DNA of 64,000 nt from assembly GCF_002777855.1 (NCBI RefSeq), contig NZ_MEIK01000034.1, positions 496,001 through 560,000 of the forward strand. The letters run 5' to 3'. Under the pieces are notes generated by a model, which saw nothing but the letters and a program-made list of their open reading frames with translations, had not been told where the DNA came from and ran no database searches. Made by a program: the position numbers and the translations under genes. The stretch is from Snodgrassella alvi (lineage in GTDB: Bacteria > Pseudomonadota > Gammaproteobacteria > Burkholderiales > Neisseriaceae). Of the stretch, positions 30,354 through 41,081 are shown one piece after another; the first letter of the stretch is position 1, and every line of letters begins with the position of its first letter.

Positions 30354-31031
30354 ATGAACCCACAATTAATCGTTACAGATGTACAACGCCCTAAACTAAT
30401 TCCGCCCAAGGGTGCCAGCAAAGTATTGCTGCACTCATGCTGTGCACCTTGCTCCGGTGAAGTAATGGAAGCCATGCTGGCCGCAGGCATTGATTACACC
30501 ATCTATTTTTATAATCCGAATATTCATCCGAAAAAAGAATATGAAATTCGCAAAGATGAAAACAAAGCCTTTGCAGAAAAATTCAATATTCCGTTTATCG
30601 ACGCCGATTATGATATGGACAACTGGTTTGCCCGCGCCAAAGGTATGGAGTTTGAACCAGAGCGTGGTATTCGGTGTACCATGTGTTTTGATATGCGTTT
30701 CGAACGTACAGCTTTATATGCTCATGAAAACGGTTTTCCGGTCATCACCAGCTCTCTAGGCATTTCTCGCTGGAAAAATATGCAGCAGATCAATGATTGC
30801 GGCAAACGTGCGGCAGAAAAATATCCTGGTCTCACATATTGGGATTACAACTGGCGCAAAGGCGGTGGCAGTCAGCGTATGATAGAAATCAGCAAACGTG
30901 AGCAGTTTTATCAGCAAGAATATTGCGGCTGCGCTTATTCTTTGCGTGACAGCAATGCATGGCGTCGCGAACATGGCCGCGAAAGCATTAAAATCGGCAC
31001 TAAATACTATGGCACTGAAGAGAAAGCTTAA
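30354..31031 (+). CDS. queH: Epoxyqueuosine reductase QueH (DUF208)
   Basis: A 225-residue protein with the adjacent cysteine motif [11 protein letters not shown] near 26, a second pair CTMCFDMR, the motif [12 protein letters not shown] and a CGC near the C-terminus. QueH is the non-cobalamin alternative to QueG, performing the last step of queuosine synthesis in tRNA with iron-sulfur chemistry. No other que gene is in the window. Confidence 0.93.
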   Translation: MNPQLIVTDVQRPKLIPPKGASKVLLHSCCAPCSGEVMEAMLAAGIDYTIYFYNPNIHPKKEYEIRKDENKAFAEKFNIPFIDADYDMDNWFARAKGMEFEPERGIRCTMCFDMRFERTALYAHENGFPVITSSLGISRWKNMQQINDCGKRAAEKYPGLTYWDYNWRKGGGSQRMIEISKREQFYQQEYCGCAYSLRDSNAWRREHGRESIKIGTKYYGTEEKA

Positions 31032-31092
31032 ATCACAAGATTCAGTGCGGTAACAAATCAATCATAGCAACCAATCTAAATTAGCTTAAAGT

Positions 31093-31133
31093 AATGAAAC
31101 AGCGGATTCATCAAGTAAATTCGCTGTTTCATT
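31093..31133 (+). terminator. Terminator-like hairpin after queH
   Basis: A 12-bp perfect stem (AATGAAACAGCG/CGCTGTTTCATT) with a 17-base loop lies about 60 bases after queH. The following sequence is only moderately T-rich. The rest of 31032-31332 shows no gene. Confidence 0.55.
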
Positions 31134-31332
31134 AATATTTCGATAGGGTTTTAACCATCAGGCTAGTAAACTCGCTTTTTTATTTATCTCAAATACCATT
31201 TGTAAATGTCTGGCATCTAAAAATAACGACAAAAGATGCAATTTACACTTCTTTCAAATGACTCATATGTAGCTTTTCTGACCATTTTCTGCCATCCTTG
31301 CAAACAGAAACTCAGCTTATTAAAGGATAAAC

Positions 31333-31665
31333 ATGAATCAATGGATTTTCCTATCCATCGCCATACTAGCGGAAATTTTTGCAACCAGTATGCTCAAAGT
31401 AAGTAATGGATTTACCAGACTCATACCTAGCTTCTGCTCCATTATGGGCTATATCATTTCCTTTTATTGTCTGGCACAGACACTGAAAACCATGCCGGTA
31501 GGCATCGCTTATGCTGTATGGTCTGGAGTTGGCATTGTTTGCGTATCACTAATTGCATGGATAAAATTTGGCCAGAAGCTGGATATGCCGGCTATTATCG
31601 GTATAGGTCTGATACTGGTAGGAGTTGTAGTCATTAATCTTTTTTCCAAGTCAATGACTCACTAA
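31333..31665 (+). CDS. emrE: Small multidrug resistance efflux protein, EmrE-like
   Basis: A 110-residue, four-helix SMR protein with the essential Glu14 (ILAEIFAT), the GIAYAVWSGVG motif and a C-terminal IIGIGLILVGVVVINL helix, closely following E. coli EmrE. SMR dimers exchange protons for cationic drugs. A single gene ending at a bidirectional terminator. Confidence 0.9.
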   Translation: MNQWIFLSIAILAEIFATSMLKVSNGFTRLIPSFCSIMGYIISFYCLAQTLKTMPVGIAYAVWSGVGIVCVSLIAWIKFGQKLDMPAIIGIGLILVGVVVINLFSKSMTH

Positions 31666-31667
31666 CA

Positions 31668-31694
31668 AAAAAACCGTGGCTAACCCACGGTTTT
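31668..31694. terminator. Bidirectional terminator between emrE-like and hfq
   Basis: An 11-bp stem (AAAAACCGTGG/CCACGGTTTTT) with a 5-base loop has A/T runs on both sides. It lies between convergent genes and can serve both. Confidence 0.87.
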
Positions 31695-31713
31695 TATCAA
31701 ACAGAATAAATGA

Positions 31714-31962
31714 TTATTCTGGAGATGATGATTTTGGTTCATGCTGCAGGCTTACAGCCCGTGCAGGAACAATGGTAGAAATCGCATGCTTATATACCAT
31801 TTGTGTTACAGAGGTATTACGCAATAACACAACATACTGGTCAAATGACTCTACCTGACCTTGCAGTTTAATACCGTTAACCAAATAAATAGAAACCGGT
31901 ACATACTCTTTTCGCAGTGCATTCAAGAAAGGATCTTGTAACATTTGTCCTTTGGCGCTCAT
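31714..31962 (-). CDS. hfq: RNA chaperone Hfq
   Basis: An 82-residue Sm-like protein with Sm1 ([27 protein letters not shown]) and Sm2 ([12 protein letters not shown]) motifs and a short acidic tail. It forms a hexamer that pairs small RNAs with mRNAs. It is 84 bases after der on the same strand, probably the last gene of that cluster. GGAG precedes the start. Confidence 0.96.
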   Translation of the reverse strand: MSAKGQMLQDPFLNALRKEYVPVSIYLVNGIKLQGQVESFDQYVVLLRNTSVTQMVYKHAISTIVPARAVSLQHEPKSSSPE

Positions 31963-32046
31963 TTGGATACTCCGTTTTTTTGATTATGTTGTCGCTAAGC
32001 TGCACCCGCGTACAGCGATTAGAAAAGCGTAGTCAATGCTACCACA

Positions 32047-33498
32047 TTAATGGGCATTTGTTTTCTTTGTACTGACTTTATTTTTACGTTTTACCTGCTT
32101 TTTCGATTGTTTAATCTGCTCACGTTTGGCAATCCGGTTACTCATTTTAACTCGACGCAATGGCTGTGCAGGCTTGCTGTCTTTTTCTTCATATGGATTG
32201 TGGTTAACATTATATTGAATACGTAAAGGTGTACCCTGTAAATGAAAGGCTTTGCGAAACGTTTGTGTCAGATATCTGGTATAAGCATCACTAATATGTT
32301 GCAACGCATTCCCATGAATCACTATGACTGGCGGATTCATACCCCCCTGATGGGCATAGCGCAATTTAGGACGAATTAGTCCGGCACGTGGTGGCTGCTG
32401 CCGCTCAAGTGCACTTTGTAGTACGCGAGTAATTTTTGGTGTGGGCAACTTAATCATTGCTGCATCATATGCTTCTTGAATTGAGCTAAACAGCCCGTCT
32501 ATGCCCTTCTCTTTTAATGCAGAAATAAAATGAAATTTTGCAAAATCCAGAAAATATAGTTTACGGGCAATATCACGTTTTACCTGCTGTTTGCGTTCTT
32601 CGCTCAGTCCATCCCATTTATTGACAGCCACCACCAAAGCGCGTCCGGCTTCAAGAGCAAAACCTGCAATAGTAGCATCCTGATCAGCTATATCCTGCTG
32701 TGCATCCAATACCAACACAGCTACATTTGCCTCATCAATAGCTTGCATCGCCTTGATTACAGAAAATTTTTCAATTGCATCATCTACTTTTCCACGCCGG
32801 CGCACCCCTGCTGTATCAATAATCGTAAACGGCTTATCACCCCGTTCAAAATCAATATGTATCGAATCACGCGTTGTTCCGGCCATATCAAAAGCAATGA
32901 CTCGTTCCTCACCAAGAATGGCATTTACTAGCGTTGATTTGCCTACATTAGGACGGCCGATGACTGCAAAAACCGGATGCTTGCTTTCAGTTTCTTCTTG
33001 CTCTTCAGGAAACGATTCCAGCACAGTTTCAATCAGCTCATAAACACCATCACCATGTGCACCAGAAATGACTACAGGTTCACCAAGACTGAGCTCATAA
33101 AATTCAGCCGCTAAAACTGGCCGATTACCACCCTCACCTTTATTCACTGCCAGATACACCGGACGGGTGCTTTGACGTAGGCGATTGGCGATAATTTGAT
33201 CTTGCGGCGTTAAACCCGTCCGCCCGTCCACCAAAAAGATAACTGCATCTGCTTCATCAATAGCCTGTAAAGTATGCCGTGCCATCTCATAGAGAATGCC
33301 ACTATCTACAACTGGTTCAAAACCGCCAGTATCTACCACCAGATAAGGTTTGCTTCCCACCCGTCCATGGCCATAGTGACGATCTCGTGTCAGACCCGGT
33401 AAATCAGCAACCAGCGCATCTTTGGTTCGGGTCAGGCGATTAAACAGAGTTGATTTGCCTACATTCGGTCGACCAACCAAAACGATTGTTGGTTTCAT
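32047..33498 (-). CDS. der: Ribosome-assembly GTPase Der (EngA)
   Basis: A 483-residue protein with two tandem GTPase domains, each beginning GRPNVGKST (first at 9-17), G4 motifs NKGE (first domain, where NKxD is usual) and NKWD (second), and a C-terminal KH-like domain with a basic tail ([14 protein letters not shown]). It is needed for 50S subunit maturation. I start at ATG 33498 (MKPTIVLVG) rather than the in-frame ATG at 33540. Confidence 0.96.
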   Translation of the reverse strand: MKPTIVLVGRPNVGKSTLFNRLTRTKDALVADLPGLTRDRHYGHGRVGSKPYLVVDTGGFEPVVDSGILYEMARHTLQAIDEADAVIFLVDGRTGLTPQDQIIANRLRQSTRPVYLAVNKGEGGNRPVLAAEFYELSLGEPVVISGAHGDGVYELIETVLESFPEEQEETESKHPVFAVIGRPNVGKSTLVNAILGEERVIAFDMAGTTRDSIHIDFERGDKPFTIIDTAGVRRRGKVDDAIEKFSVIKAMQAIDEANVAVLVLDAQQDIADQDATIAGFALEAGRALVVAVNKWDGLSEERKQQVKRDIARKLYFLDFAKFHFISALKEKGIDGLFSSIQEAYDAAMIKLPTPKITRVLQSALERQQPPRAGLIRPKLRYAHQGGMNPPVIVIHGNALQHISDAYTRYLTQTFRKAFHLQGTPLRIQYNVNHNPYEEKDSKPAQPLRRVKMSNRIAKREQIKQSKKQVKRKNKVSTKKTNAH

Positions 33499-33558
33499 AT
33501 AAATTCTTTCTAATAATTTTACTTCGCTGTAAAACAGCAACAGCCTGCCATAGGCAAG

Positions 33559-33616
33559 CTTTTTAAAAAACTACAATCCTGAGATTAAGGCATGATTACT
33601 TGCTCGTAATCTCAGG
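33559..33616 (-). terminator. Probable terminator of the rlmN-yfgM cluster
   Basis: A 10-bp perfect inverted repeat (CCTGAGATTA at 33578 with TAATCTCAGG at 33607) is followed on the minus strand by six Ts at about 33559-33566. It sits between yfgM and der. Confidence 0.5.
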
Positions 33617-33630
33617 TTGAAATATACCAA

Positions 33631-34257
33631 TTAGCTCAGACTGCTGATTTTCATTTGAAGCACATCGCGCTGTACTGAATCCTTGTCCAGAAGATTCAAT
33701 GCCTGCTGATAAGCTGCCATGGCTTCGGTATTCTTCTTTTGTGCCTGTAGCACATCGCCCTTAGTTTCCAAAAGAATAGGTTTAAACTGGGCCACTACTT
33801 TTACATCCAGAGCCTGTAATGCTTCGTTATATTTACCCTGCTGCAAATAAACGGTAGCCAGCCTCTGAGCAACAATTGTCTGCAATAAGTCATCTTTCTG
33901 TCTATCTTTCACCCATTGCAAATGACGGATTGCTTCATCATACTTATGTTCATCAAAAGCAGATCCGGCCATCATCAGTGTGGCCTGAGTGGCATTCATG
34001 GTATCCGGATATTTTTCCTGTAGCTGCATCAGAGCTTTTTTACTTTCAGCCATATTATTTGCACTGGCCTGAGTCACAAAAGTTTCAAATACAGCAGCTG
34101 CTTTTTCATTATTATTGCGAATATGCCCCTGATAAAGCACATAACCCAGATAGGCCAATGCAAGCAAAAGCAAAACTGCAAAAATCCATCGTCCCCAACG
34201 CTGCCAAAAGTACTTAAAATTCGCAACTTCCTGTTCATCCTGAATATGTACAACCAT
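33631..34257 (-). CDS. yfgM: YfgM/YfgL-neighbour TPR membrane protein (SecYEG-ancillary family)
   Basis: A 208-residue protein with a short cytoplasmic N-terminus (IQDEQEVANFKYFWQRWG), a single membrane helix (about 25-42) and a periplasmic TPR-like region. In E. coli, YfgM binds the SecYEG translocon and periplasmic chaperones. The start ATG at 34257 overlaps the hisS stop as TAATG. A longer start at 34272 is possible. In many proteobacteria bamB follows; here it is absent. Confidence 0.87.
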   Translation of the reverse strand: MVVHIQDEQEVANFKYFWQRWGRWIFAVLLLLALAYLGYVLYQGHIRNNNEKAAAVFETFVTQASANNMAESKKALMQLQEKYPDTMNATQATLMMAGSAFDEHKYDEAIRHLQWVKDRQKDDLLQTIVAQRLATVYLQQGKYNEALQALDVKVVAQFKPILLETKGDVLQAQKKNTEAMAAYQQALNLLDKDSVQRDVLQMKISSLS

Positions 34258-35549
34258 TATGCATTCTTCCATTGTTGGATTAACTGTAAAACTGCATTTG
34301 CAGCAACAGTTTGTTGTTCATGAGTACGCAGATTTTTAACTGTCAGCGTATTGTTTAACATTTCTTCCTGCGCCACAATTACAGCAAAAGCTGCACCACT
34401 GGCATCGGCTTTTTTCAGCTGCGCTTTCAAACTTTGATCGCCACAATGCAGGTAAACACTCAATCCAGCTTCGCGTAATATTTTTGCATTCTGCATTGCT
34501 GTCAAACTACTACCTTCACCCTGATGCAGAACATAAATATCAGGAGCAGCATTAACCTTCAATTTTCCGAATTCCTGCACAAGTAATAATAAACGCTCAA
34601 TTCCCAGTGCAAAACCAATTGCCGGTGCCGGTTTACCTCCTAGCTCTTCAATAAGGCCATTATATCGGCCACCACCACACACCGTAGCCTGTGATCCGAG
34701 CTTATCCGTTGTCCATTCAAACACTGTCAGATTATAGTAATCTAACCCCCTAACCAGACGTGGGTTTTCAACATAATGGATACCCAGACCATCTAACATA
34801 CTTTTCAGAGTATTATAATGTGCCAATGACTCATCGCCCAAGTAATCAGTCAAGCGTGGGGCGGCATTGGCCATTGCCTGTAAGTCAGGATTTTTAGTAT
34901 CCAGTACCCGTAAAGGATTAGTATGCATTCGCCGCCGGCTATCTTCATCTAGAATAGCTTCATGCTGTTGCAGATATGCAATTAAAGCTGTGCGATGTGC
35001 TGCCCGCTCCTGCTGATTACCCAAAGTATTGAGCTCTAAAGTAAGATGTTCTTGAATGCCTAGGCGTTCCCACAAATTGGCACTCATAGCTATAAGCTCA
35101 GCATCCACATCAGGTCCGTCAAATCCAAGTGCTTCAACTCCAACCTGATGAAACTGACGATAACGCCCTTTCTGCGGCCGTTCACGTCTAAACATCGGCC
35201 CCATATACCATAACTTTTGCGGGTTATTATAAAGTAAATTGTGCTCTACTACGGCGCGTAAACAGGAGGCTGTACCTTCAGGCCTCAGGCTCAAACTTAA
35301 TTTATCGTTTGAATCGGCAAAAGTGTACATTTCCTTGCCAACCACATCAGTCTCTTCGCCGATAGAACGCACAAATAAACCGGTTTGTTCCACCATCGGC
35401 GTCCGAATCTGGCTATAGCCAAAACTGCGTGTCCATAATGCCACTACATCTTCAAATGCCTGCCAGAGTGCTGCTGTTAGCTTGAAATCTTTTTGCACTA
35501 CTGGTAACAAATCATTCATGCCTTTAACGGCCTGGATTTTCTTACCCAT
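34257..35549 (-). CDS. hisS: Histidyl-tRNA synthetase
   Basis: A 430-residue class II aminoacyl-tRNA synthetase. It begins with [13 protein letters not shown]. Motif 2 is [19 protein letters not shown], the His-binding motif LVRGLDYY is present, then GGGRYNGL and the motif 3 [11 protein letters not shown]. The C-terminal anticodon domain follows. It is coupled to yfgM by a 1-base overlap. Confidence 0.97.
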   Translation of the reverse strand: MGKKIQAVKGMNDLLPVVQKDFKLTAALWQAFEDVVALWTRSFGYSQIRTPMVEQTGLFVRSIGEETDVVGKEMYTFADSNDKLSLSLRPEGTASCLRAVVEHNLLYNNPQKLWYMGPMFRRERPQKGRYRQFHQVGVEALGFDGPDVDAELIAMSANLWERLGIQEHLTLELNTLGNQQERAAHRTALIAYLQQHEAILDEDSRRRMHTNPLRVLDTKNPDLQAMANAAPRLTDYLGDESLAHYNTLKSMLDGLGIHYVENPRLVRGLDYYNLTVFEWTTDKLGSQATVCGGGRYNGLIEELGGKPAPAIGFALGIERLLLLVQEFGKLKVNAAPDIYVLHQGEGSSLTAMQNAKILREAGLSVYLHCGDQSLKAQLKKADASGAAFAVIVAQEEMLNNTLTVKNLRTHEQQTVAANAVLQLIQQWKNA

Positions 35550-35606
35550 AATATTTTATTTTTATCCCTATGAAACAATACAGCCTGTCACAGCTTGAAG
35601 GTCTGT

Positions 35607-36878
35607 TTATTGTAAAGCGGCAATCGGAATAACTTTAGCTGGCGCCCTTTTTTTACCCTGACTGCCATAATTAGTATGGATATATTCTTCAACTAATGCC
35701 AGAAATTCTTCAGCCATATGCTCACCTTTTAGAGTGGTTTTCCGTTCACCGTCTATATATACAGGAGCCACAGGCGTTTCACCAGTACCGGGTAATGAAA
35801 TACCTATATCAGCCAGTTTACTTTCACCTGGTCCATTCACAACACATCCCATTACTGCTACATTCAAGTTTTCTACACCAGGATATTGCAAACGCCACAC
35901 CGGCATTTTTTCACGCAAATATTGCTGAATATCACGTGCCAGCTCCTGAAAAACAGTACTAGTGGTTCTTCCACAACCTGGGCAAGCTGTTACCAATGGT
36001 GTAAACGAACGGATACCCATAGTCTGCAAAATTTCCTGAGCCACAACGACTTCCTGCGTCCTAGCACTTCCAGGTTCGGGCGTTAATGAAACGCGAATCG
36101 TATCACCAATGCCCTGTTGCAAAAGAATGGATAATGCAGCAGTGGAAGCAACGATACCTTTACTGCCCATTCCCGCTTCAGTAAGACCCAAATGTAATGG
36201 ATATTGACAGCGGGCAGCTAGATTATGATAAACCTCAATCAAATCCTGCACATTTGATACTTTACAAGATAAAATAATTCGATCTGAAGGCAATCCCAGA
36301 TTTTCAGCCTTTTGTGCTGAATCAAGAGCTGAAACAATTAAAGCTTCTTTCATTACAGCTTCAGCAGGCTGAGGAACAGGTAAAGCCAAATTGGCGTCCA
36401 TCATCCGTTTGGCCAAAGCCTGATCTAATGACCCCCAGTTCACTCCGATACGAACCGCCTTATCATTTTCAGCTGCAGTGTGAATCATAAAGGCAAATTT
36501 TTCATCGCCTTTAACCCCTTTGCCTACATTTCCCGGGTTAATGCGGTATTTTGCTAGTGCCCGAGCACAATCTGGATAATCTTTGAGTAAGCGATCACCA
36601 TTAAAATGAAAATCCCCTACTAACGGTACATTACAACCCATATCATTCAGTCGCTGACGAATTTCAGCCACTTTAGCAGCAGCTTGGGGGGTATTTACCG
36701 TAATTCTAACCAGCTCAGAACCAGCATCAGCCAGTGCTTTCACCTGATTAGCCGTCAGTTCAGCATCAGCCGTATCAGTATTGGTCATAGACTGCACTCT
36801 CACCGGTGCGTCAGAACCAATTACAATTTGTTCAATTTTTACCTGATAAGTTTTCCTGCGTACTCCGGACAACGTCAT
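35607..36878 (-). CDS. ispG: 4-hydroxy-3-methylbut-2-enyl-diphosphate synthase (IspG/GcpE)
   Basis: A 423-residue enzyme of the MEP isoprenoid pathway. The N-terminal barrel contains [11 protein letters not shown], and the C-terminal iron-sulfur domain contains [13 protein letters not shown] and [12 protein letters not shown] use ATG 36878 with GGTGG upstream, directly after the rodZ stop. A GTG at 36890 would overlap rodZ. Confidence 0.96.
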   Translation of the reverse strand: MTLSGVRRKTYQVKIEQIVIGSDAPVRVQSMTNTDTADAELTANQVKALADAGSELVRITVNTPQAAAKVAEIRQRLNDMGCNVPLVGDFHFNGDRLLKDYPDCARALAKYRINPGNVGKGVKGDEKFAFMIHTAAENDKAVRIGVNWGSLDQALAKRMMDANLALPVPQPAEAVMKEALIVSALDSAQKAENLGLPSDRIILSCKVSNVQDLIEVYHNLAARCQYPLHLGLTEAGMGSKGIVASTAALSILLQQGIGDTIRVSLTPEPGSARTQEVVVAQEILQTMGIRSFTPLVTACPGCGRTTSTVFQELARDIQQYLREKMPVWRLQYPGVENLNVAVMGCVVNGPGESKLADIGISLPGTGETPVAPVYIDGERKTTLKGEHMAEEFLALVEEYIHTNYGSQGKKRAPAKVIPIAALQ

Positions 36879-36879
36879 T

Positions 36880-37764
36880 TCAATTACCACCTACCATAAC
36901 TACAGCAGTTCTTTTTTTATTTTGAGGAATAATAACATCTTTGCCCGCAAACTTGATGCTGGCCCCGGGTGTATAACCAATAATAACTTTATAAGGTGCA
37001 CTGCCGCTAAATTGTTGAGTGCTTCCGGCATCGACAACCTGACTGATTAATACTTTGCCATTTTTGTCACTCACTTGTAACCAAGATTTATTTTCAAGTT
37101 TGATAAGCAACGCCTCTGAATCAGCAGCAACAGGCTCTGATGCATTAGTTTTGGTATTAGCTTCCTGAGGCTGACTGTCGCTGATTACTGTAGTCGATGC
37201 AGTACTGCTGACTTGTTCACTTGCAGGCATCGGTACCACACGAATATTACTAGCTGCAATATCACTAATGGACGCAGTTTGCGCAGAAACTTCCTGACTA
37301 GCTGTAGCAGCCTGTTTGGCATTTTCAGATGTTGATTTACTTTGCCACGCATATACCACTGCACCAATGATAATCAGCACCAGCAATGCAATAAGCCAAC
37401 GCGGGAAATGGCGGCGTTGCGGTTTGTCCTGAAAATCTAATTCAGAAGATAACACTTTGCTACTGTCTGATGTGGAATAGCGTTGTCCGGATGGAAAAAT
37501 CTGCTGCAAATATTGCTTAAATTCTGACTCATCCAGCTCAAGCAAGCGTGCATAGGAACTTAAAAAACCTTTAATGAATACCGCTTCCGGCAAACCTTTA
37601 TAACTGCCACTTTCCATTGCCTCAATCTGTCTAGCTGGTAATTTTAAACGCTCTGCAACCTCACCAACAGATAAGCCTTTTTGCTTTCTTGCCTGGGATA
37701 ATATTGCTCCCAAAGTGACAGCGGCATTCGGGCTGGAATCGAGATTTTTGGTTTGCTCATTCAT
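36880..37764 (-). CDS. rodZ: RodZ-like helix-turn-helix membrane protein
   Basis: A 294-residue protein with an N-terminal Cro/C1-type HTH ([26 protein letters not shown], about 18-43), one membrane helix (about 122-139), a Ser/Thr/Ala-rich periplasmic linker (about 143-215) and a C-terminal DUF4115 domain ([13 protein letters not shown] near 226). RodZ links MreB to the cell envelope. In a non-rod-shaped Neisseriaceae cell the role may differ. The stop of pilW abuts its start. Confidence 0.87.
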   Translation of the reverse strand: MNEQTKNLDSSPNAAVTLGAILSQARKQKGLSVGEVAERLKLPARQIEAMESGSYKGLPEAVFIKGFLSSYARLLELDESEFKQYLQQIFPSGQRYSTSDSSKVLSSELDFQDKPQRRHFPRWLIALLVLIIIGAVVYAWQSKSTSENAKQAATASQEVSAQTASISDIAASNIRVVPMPASEQVSSTASTTVISDSQPQEANTKTNASEPVAADSEALLIKLENKSWLQVSDKNGKVLISQVVDAGSTQQFSGSAPYKVIIGYTPGASIKFAGKDVIIPQNKKRTAVVMVGGN

Positions 37765-38531
37765 TAGAATTTTCCTGTAGAAACCTGCTCTAATTCAGCA
37801 GAATAAGGGAAATTATTACGCAATTGTGCTTCATATTCATAAGCCGCTTGCATATTACCAAGAGATTTTTCAATTCTCCATCCAAGTAACAAATCATCAG
37901 CAGATAAACTATTTACCTGGCTTTGGTATTGTTTAAACAGATAATTGGCTTCAGAAACACTACCTGATTGCAAATCATTTCGAGCCATTTCTTTCTTTGC
38001 AGCAATAAAATTAGGATTAGCAGCTAAAGCCCGCTCAAAATAACTGTTTGCCAGTTGATACTGTCCCATCCGACTACTACAGATTCCTTTATTAAACTGA
38101 GCAACTTCCGGTGTAGGATAAGTCGGATCTGATAAAGCCTTATCAAAATATGAAATGGATGCATTTGGCTTCTTAAGAACATCACAGACAAACCAGCCGA
38201 AATTGTTATTAACTTCAGCACTGTCTGGAGCCAAAGCAAGCGCTCGCTGAAAACTTTCTTCTGCCTTAGCTGGCTCTTTCAAATACTGCCAGATTTGCGC
38301 ACGAATTAACCAAGCATCAAGTGAGCTACTGTTATTTTTTATAGCTTCATCAATAGCTTCTACAGCTTGTCTATAATTTTTATTTCTTAGATATTCTACT
38401 GCCAGCTGGGTTTTAATTTGAGCTACCTCGCGTGCTCGCTGAGCAGCAGTTGGCTTTTTATCCAGAGTTTGAGTAGCACAAGCTGATAAAATTACAGTCA
38501 TCAGTAAAATTGATCCAAGTTTTTTTTTCAT
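37764..38531 (-). CDS. pilW: Type IV pilus biogenesis/stability lipoprotein PilW (PilF)
   Basis: A 255-residue lipoprotein (lipobox LSAC in MKKKLGSILLMTVILSAC) with about six TPR motifs (TQLAVEYLRNKNYRQAVEAIDEA near 48-70, and following repeats). PilW is needed for PilQ secretin assembly and fibre stability. The start is taken at 38531 with AGGGG upstream, 4 bases after rlmN; an earlier in-frame ATG at 38549 would overlap rlmN. Length matches the meningococcal protein closely. Confidence 0.93.
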   Translation of the reverse strand: MKKKLGSILLMTVILSACATQTLDKKPTAAQRAREVAQIKTQLAVEYLRNKNYRQAVEAIDEAIKNNSSSLDAWLIRAQIWQYLKEPAKAEESFQRALALAPDSAEVNNNFGWFVCDVLKKPNASISYFDKALSDPTYPTPEVAQFNKGICSSRMGQYQLANSYFERALAANPNFIAAKKEMARNDLQSGSVSEANYLFKQYQSQVNSLSADDLLLGWRIEKSLGNMQAAYEYEAQLRNNFPYSAELEQVSTGKF

Positions 38532-38535
38532 CAAA

Positions 38536-39618
38536 TTACCCCTGTACAAGCTGCCATTTTTGTTGACGCCGAGTTTTATCTTTTACTTTGCCAGCAAGCT
38601 GACCACATGCTGCATCAATATCATCACCACGAGTTTTTCTGACAGTAACAACAAAACCTGCTTCCAGTAATATTTCTCTAAATACACGGATGCGCTCGTT
38701 AGTCGATCGTTCAAAACCAGAATTAGTGAATGGATTAAATGGGATCAAATTGAATTTACAAGGTACATCTTTAACCAGCTCAATCAATTCGCGTGCGTGT
38801 TGAGGTTCATCATTGACACCCTTTAACATAATATATTCAAAAGTAATAAAATCACGTGGAGCTTTAGCCAAATAACGCTGACATGCTGCCATTAATTGGC
38901 TAAGCGGATATTTTTTATTCAATGGTATCAAATGATCTCGAACCTCATCATTTGAAGCATGCAATGAAATAGCAAGAGCTACAGGCATCACATCCTTCAA
39001 TCGATCCATTTGTGGCACCATGCCCGACGTAGACACTGTCACACGGCGACGGGACAAGCCATACCCATGGTCATCAAGCATTATACTCAGCGCTGTAACT
39101 ACATTTTCAAAGTTTGCTAAAGGTTCGCCCATCCCCATCATTACCACATTGGAAATCACTCTTTCATCCCTAGGTGTCACACCCAGCGCTTTATTTGCCC
39201 ACCAAAGCTGACCGATAATTTCTGCAGTAGTGAGGTTACGATTAAAACCCTGTCGGCCTGTTGAGCAAAATAAGCATTCTAAAGCACAACCAACCTGTGA
39301 AGAAATACATAAAGTACCCCTACTATCTTCAGGAATAAATACTGTTTCCACACCATTGCCTGTACCTACGTCTAACAACCATTTACAAGTGCCATCTGCA
39401 GATTTTTGCTCTACCAAAAGATCAGGCACTTTAATTTCTGCCTTATCCAATAATTTATGGCGTAATGATTTAGCCAGATCAGTCATATCTGTAAAATCAG
39501 CTACACCCCCTGGGTGCATCCAGCGCATAACCTGCTTGGCACGAAATGGCTTCTCCCCCATCTGAGCAAAGTGTGCAGTTAAGCCGGGTAAGTCAAAATT
39601 TAGCAAATTGGTTTTCAT
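38536..39618 (-). CDS. rlmN: 23S rRNA (A2503-C2)/tRNA(A37-C2) methyltransferase RlmN
   Basis: A 360-residue radical-SAM enzyme. The SAM cluster motif is [11 protein letters not shown]. The N-terminal domain has [16 protein letters not shown] and the C-terminal part ends with [20 protein letters not shown], whose Cys is the methyl-carrying residue. Start MKTNLLNFD at 39618; an ATG at 39633 is in frame. Confidence 0.96.
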   Translation of the reverse strand: MKTNLLNFDLPGLTAHFAQMGEKPFRAKQVMRWMHPGGVADFTDMTDLAKSLRHKLLDKAEIKVPDLLVEQKSADGTCKWLLDVGTGNGVETVFIPEDSRGTLCISSQVGCALECLFCSTGRQGFNRNLTTAEIIGQLWWANKALGVTPRDERVISNVVMMGMGEPLANFENVVTALSIMLDDHGYGLSRRRVTVSTSGMVPQMDRLKDVMPVALAISLHASNDEVRDHLIPLNKKYPLSQLMAACQRYLAKAPRDFITFEYIMLKGVNDEPQHARELIELVKDVPCKFNLIPFNPFTNSGFERSTNERIRVFREILLEAGFVVTVRKTRGDDIDAACGQLAGKVKDKTRRQQKWQLVQG

Positions 39619-39718
39619 CTGGAAAATACACAAAAATTACGTAACAAATGCTACAAAACAAACTAATCTAAAACATTATGCTGATAATACAAATTTATTC
39701 AACAATTTATACAATTCT

Positions 39719-40480
39719 TTAATTTTTACCAGATAAAAAATGCCATACTTTTTTTAGTGTTTTCTCAGTTTTTTTCTTTTGAACTATCACATTAAATAAA
39801 CGACGATAATGATTAGGCGGACAAGTTAAGACTTCAGTAGCATGCCAACCATCAGCAGTATTTTTAAAAAGAAAACTGCTGTTATCACGTATATCAAAGC
39901 CTTCCACACTCTCAAAATCACTAATGTCTGGGTTAGTTTTGGCTGTTTTTTTACCACTGAGAGCCAATATTGAACCACCCCATTCTATTTCCCAGTCTGC
40001 TGAAGTATTAAAATAAAAAATATGTGTTCCGATTTTGTCAAAACTATCACAATGTGGTGAAACCTCAGAACCTGTTTCACCAACATGCCACGCATACCGA
40101 ATCTCATATTCATCAAGATTTAAATACCGTCTTAAAAACTCCTGATAAGGTTCAAAAGTTTGTACCTCCCGAACAAACTCTTGCCAAACTTCAGGTAATT
40201 GTTCTATTTTGGTAACGCCTGGTCCAGACTGGTCATTTTTATGATATATAGATTTCTCAAAAGCCAGATAATAACGGTTATGAGGACGCTGACCACTTTT
40301 TCCACGTGGTCTATTAACATGTTTTTCAAACAACTCAAGACTTGGAAAATTATTATATAAATTATTAAATGCTTCTGGTAACAAAATTTCCTTAAATAGA
40401 TGATTCGGAAATGGTTTTGTTTCGTTAAATGTTTGTACAGAAAGTGATTTTAAAGCTGGTAAATTAAAAAAATCAGACAT
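39719..40480 (-). CDS. 2OG-Fe(II) oxygenase-like protein
   Basis: A 253-residue protein with the double-stranded beta-helix iron site: His143 and Asp145 in SPHCDS, His213 in GWHATEV, and a basic residue for 2-oxoglutarate in YRRLFN (226-227). The fold resembles prolyl-hydroxylase-type or phytanoyl-like oxygenases. The substrate is unknown. It lies between ndk and rlmN, neighbours that are usually adjacent, so it looks like an insertion into a core cluster. No signal peptide. Confidence 0.75.
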   Translation of the reverse strand: MSDFFNLPALKSLSVQTFNETKPFPNHLFKEILLPEAFNNLYNNFPSLELFEKHVNRPRGKSGQRPHNRYYLAFEKSIYHKNDQSGPGVTKIEQLPEVWQEFVREVQTFEPYQEFLRRYLNLDEYEIRYAWHVGETGSEVSPHCDSFDKIGTHIFYFNTSADWEIEWGGSILALSGKKTAKTNPDISDFESVEGFDIRDNSSFLFKNTADGWHATEVLTCPPNHYRRLFNVIVQKKKTEKTLKKVWHFLSGKN

Positions 40481-40511
40481 CTCATTTCTCCAGTTAACAT
40501 ATATAGTTACA

Positions 40512-40541
40512 AATTAGTCCACCCCTATAGGTGGACTAATT
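40512..40541 (-). terminator. Terminator of ndk
   Basis: A 12-bp perfect stem (AATTAGTCCACC/GGTGGACTAATT) with a 6-base loop lies 20 bases after the ndk stop and before the oxygenase gene. The T-tract is short. Confidence 0.65.
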
Positions 40542-40561
40542 CAATTCATATACAAACTATT

Positions 40562-40987
40562 TTATCGTGTGCACAATTCATCGGCAGCAAAAAAATAAGC
40601 AATTTCTGTAGCTGCATTTTCAAGGCTATCAGAGCCATGCACAGCATTAGCATCGATTGAATCAGCAAAATCAGCTCGAATAGTTCCGGCTGCTGCGTCT
40701 TTCGGATTAGTTGCACCCATGAGCTCACGATTTTTAGCGACCGCACCTTCTCCTTCCAGTATCTGGATCATCACCGGACCACTAATCATAAAATTCACCA
40801 GTTCACCAAAAAAAGGACGTTCTTTGTGTACAGCATAAAAACCTTCTGCCTCAGCTTTAGACAAATGTTTCATTTTTGCAGCGATAATTTTCAAACCATT
40901 ATTTTCAAATCGGCTGTAAATCTGTCCAATAACGTTTTTTGCAACTGCATCAGGTTTAACAATAGATAAAGTACGTTCGATAGCCAT
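40562..40987 (-). CDS. ndk: Nucleoside diphosphate kinase
   Basis: A 141-residue enzyme balancing NTP pools with ATP. The phospho-His117 is in NAVHGSDS. The start [15 protein letters not shown] at 40987 follows the family. In-frame upstream Met codons (41038, 40999) are not used by homologues. Confidence 0.97.
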   Translation of the reverse strand: MAIERTLSIVKPDAVAKNVIGQIYSRFENNGLKIIAAKMKHLSKAEAEGFYAVHKERPFFGELVNFMISGPVMIQILEGEGAVAKNRELMGATNPKDAAAGTIRADFADSIDANAVHGSDSLENAATEIAYFFAADELCTR

Positions 40988-41081
40988 GTTTGTTTCCATT
41001 ATATTCAAATTAATAAAAATACATATTTTTAGGCGCAAAGAATGCGTAAGACTGTTTTTGTCATTTTAACAAATTTCCGCT

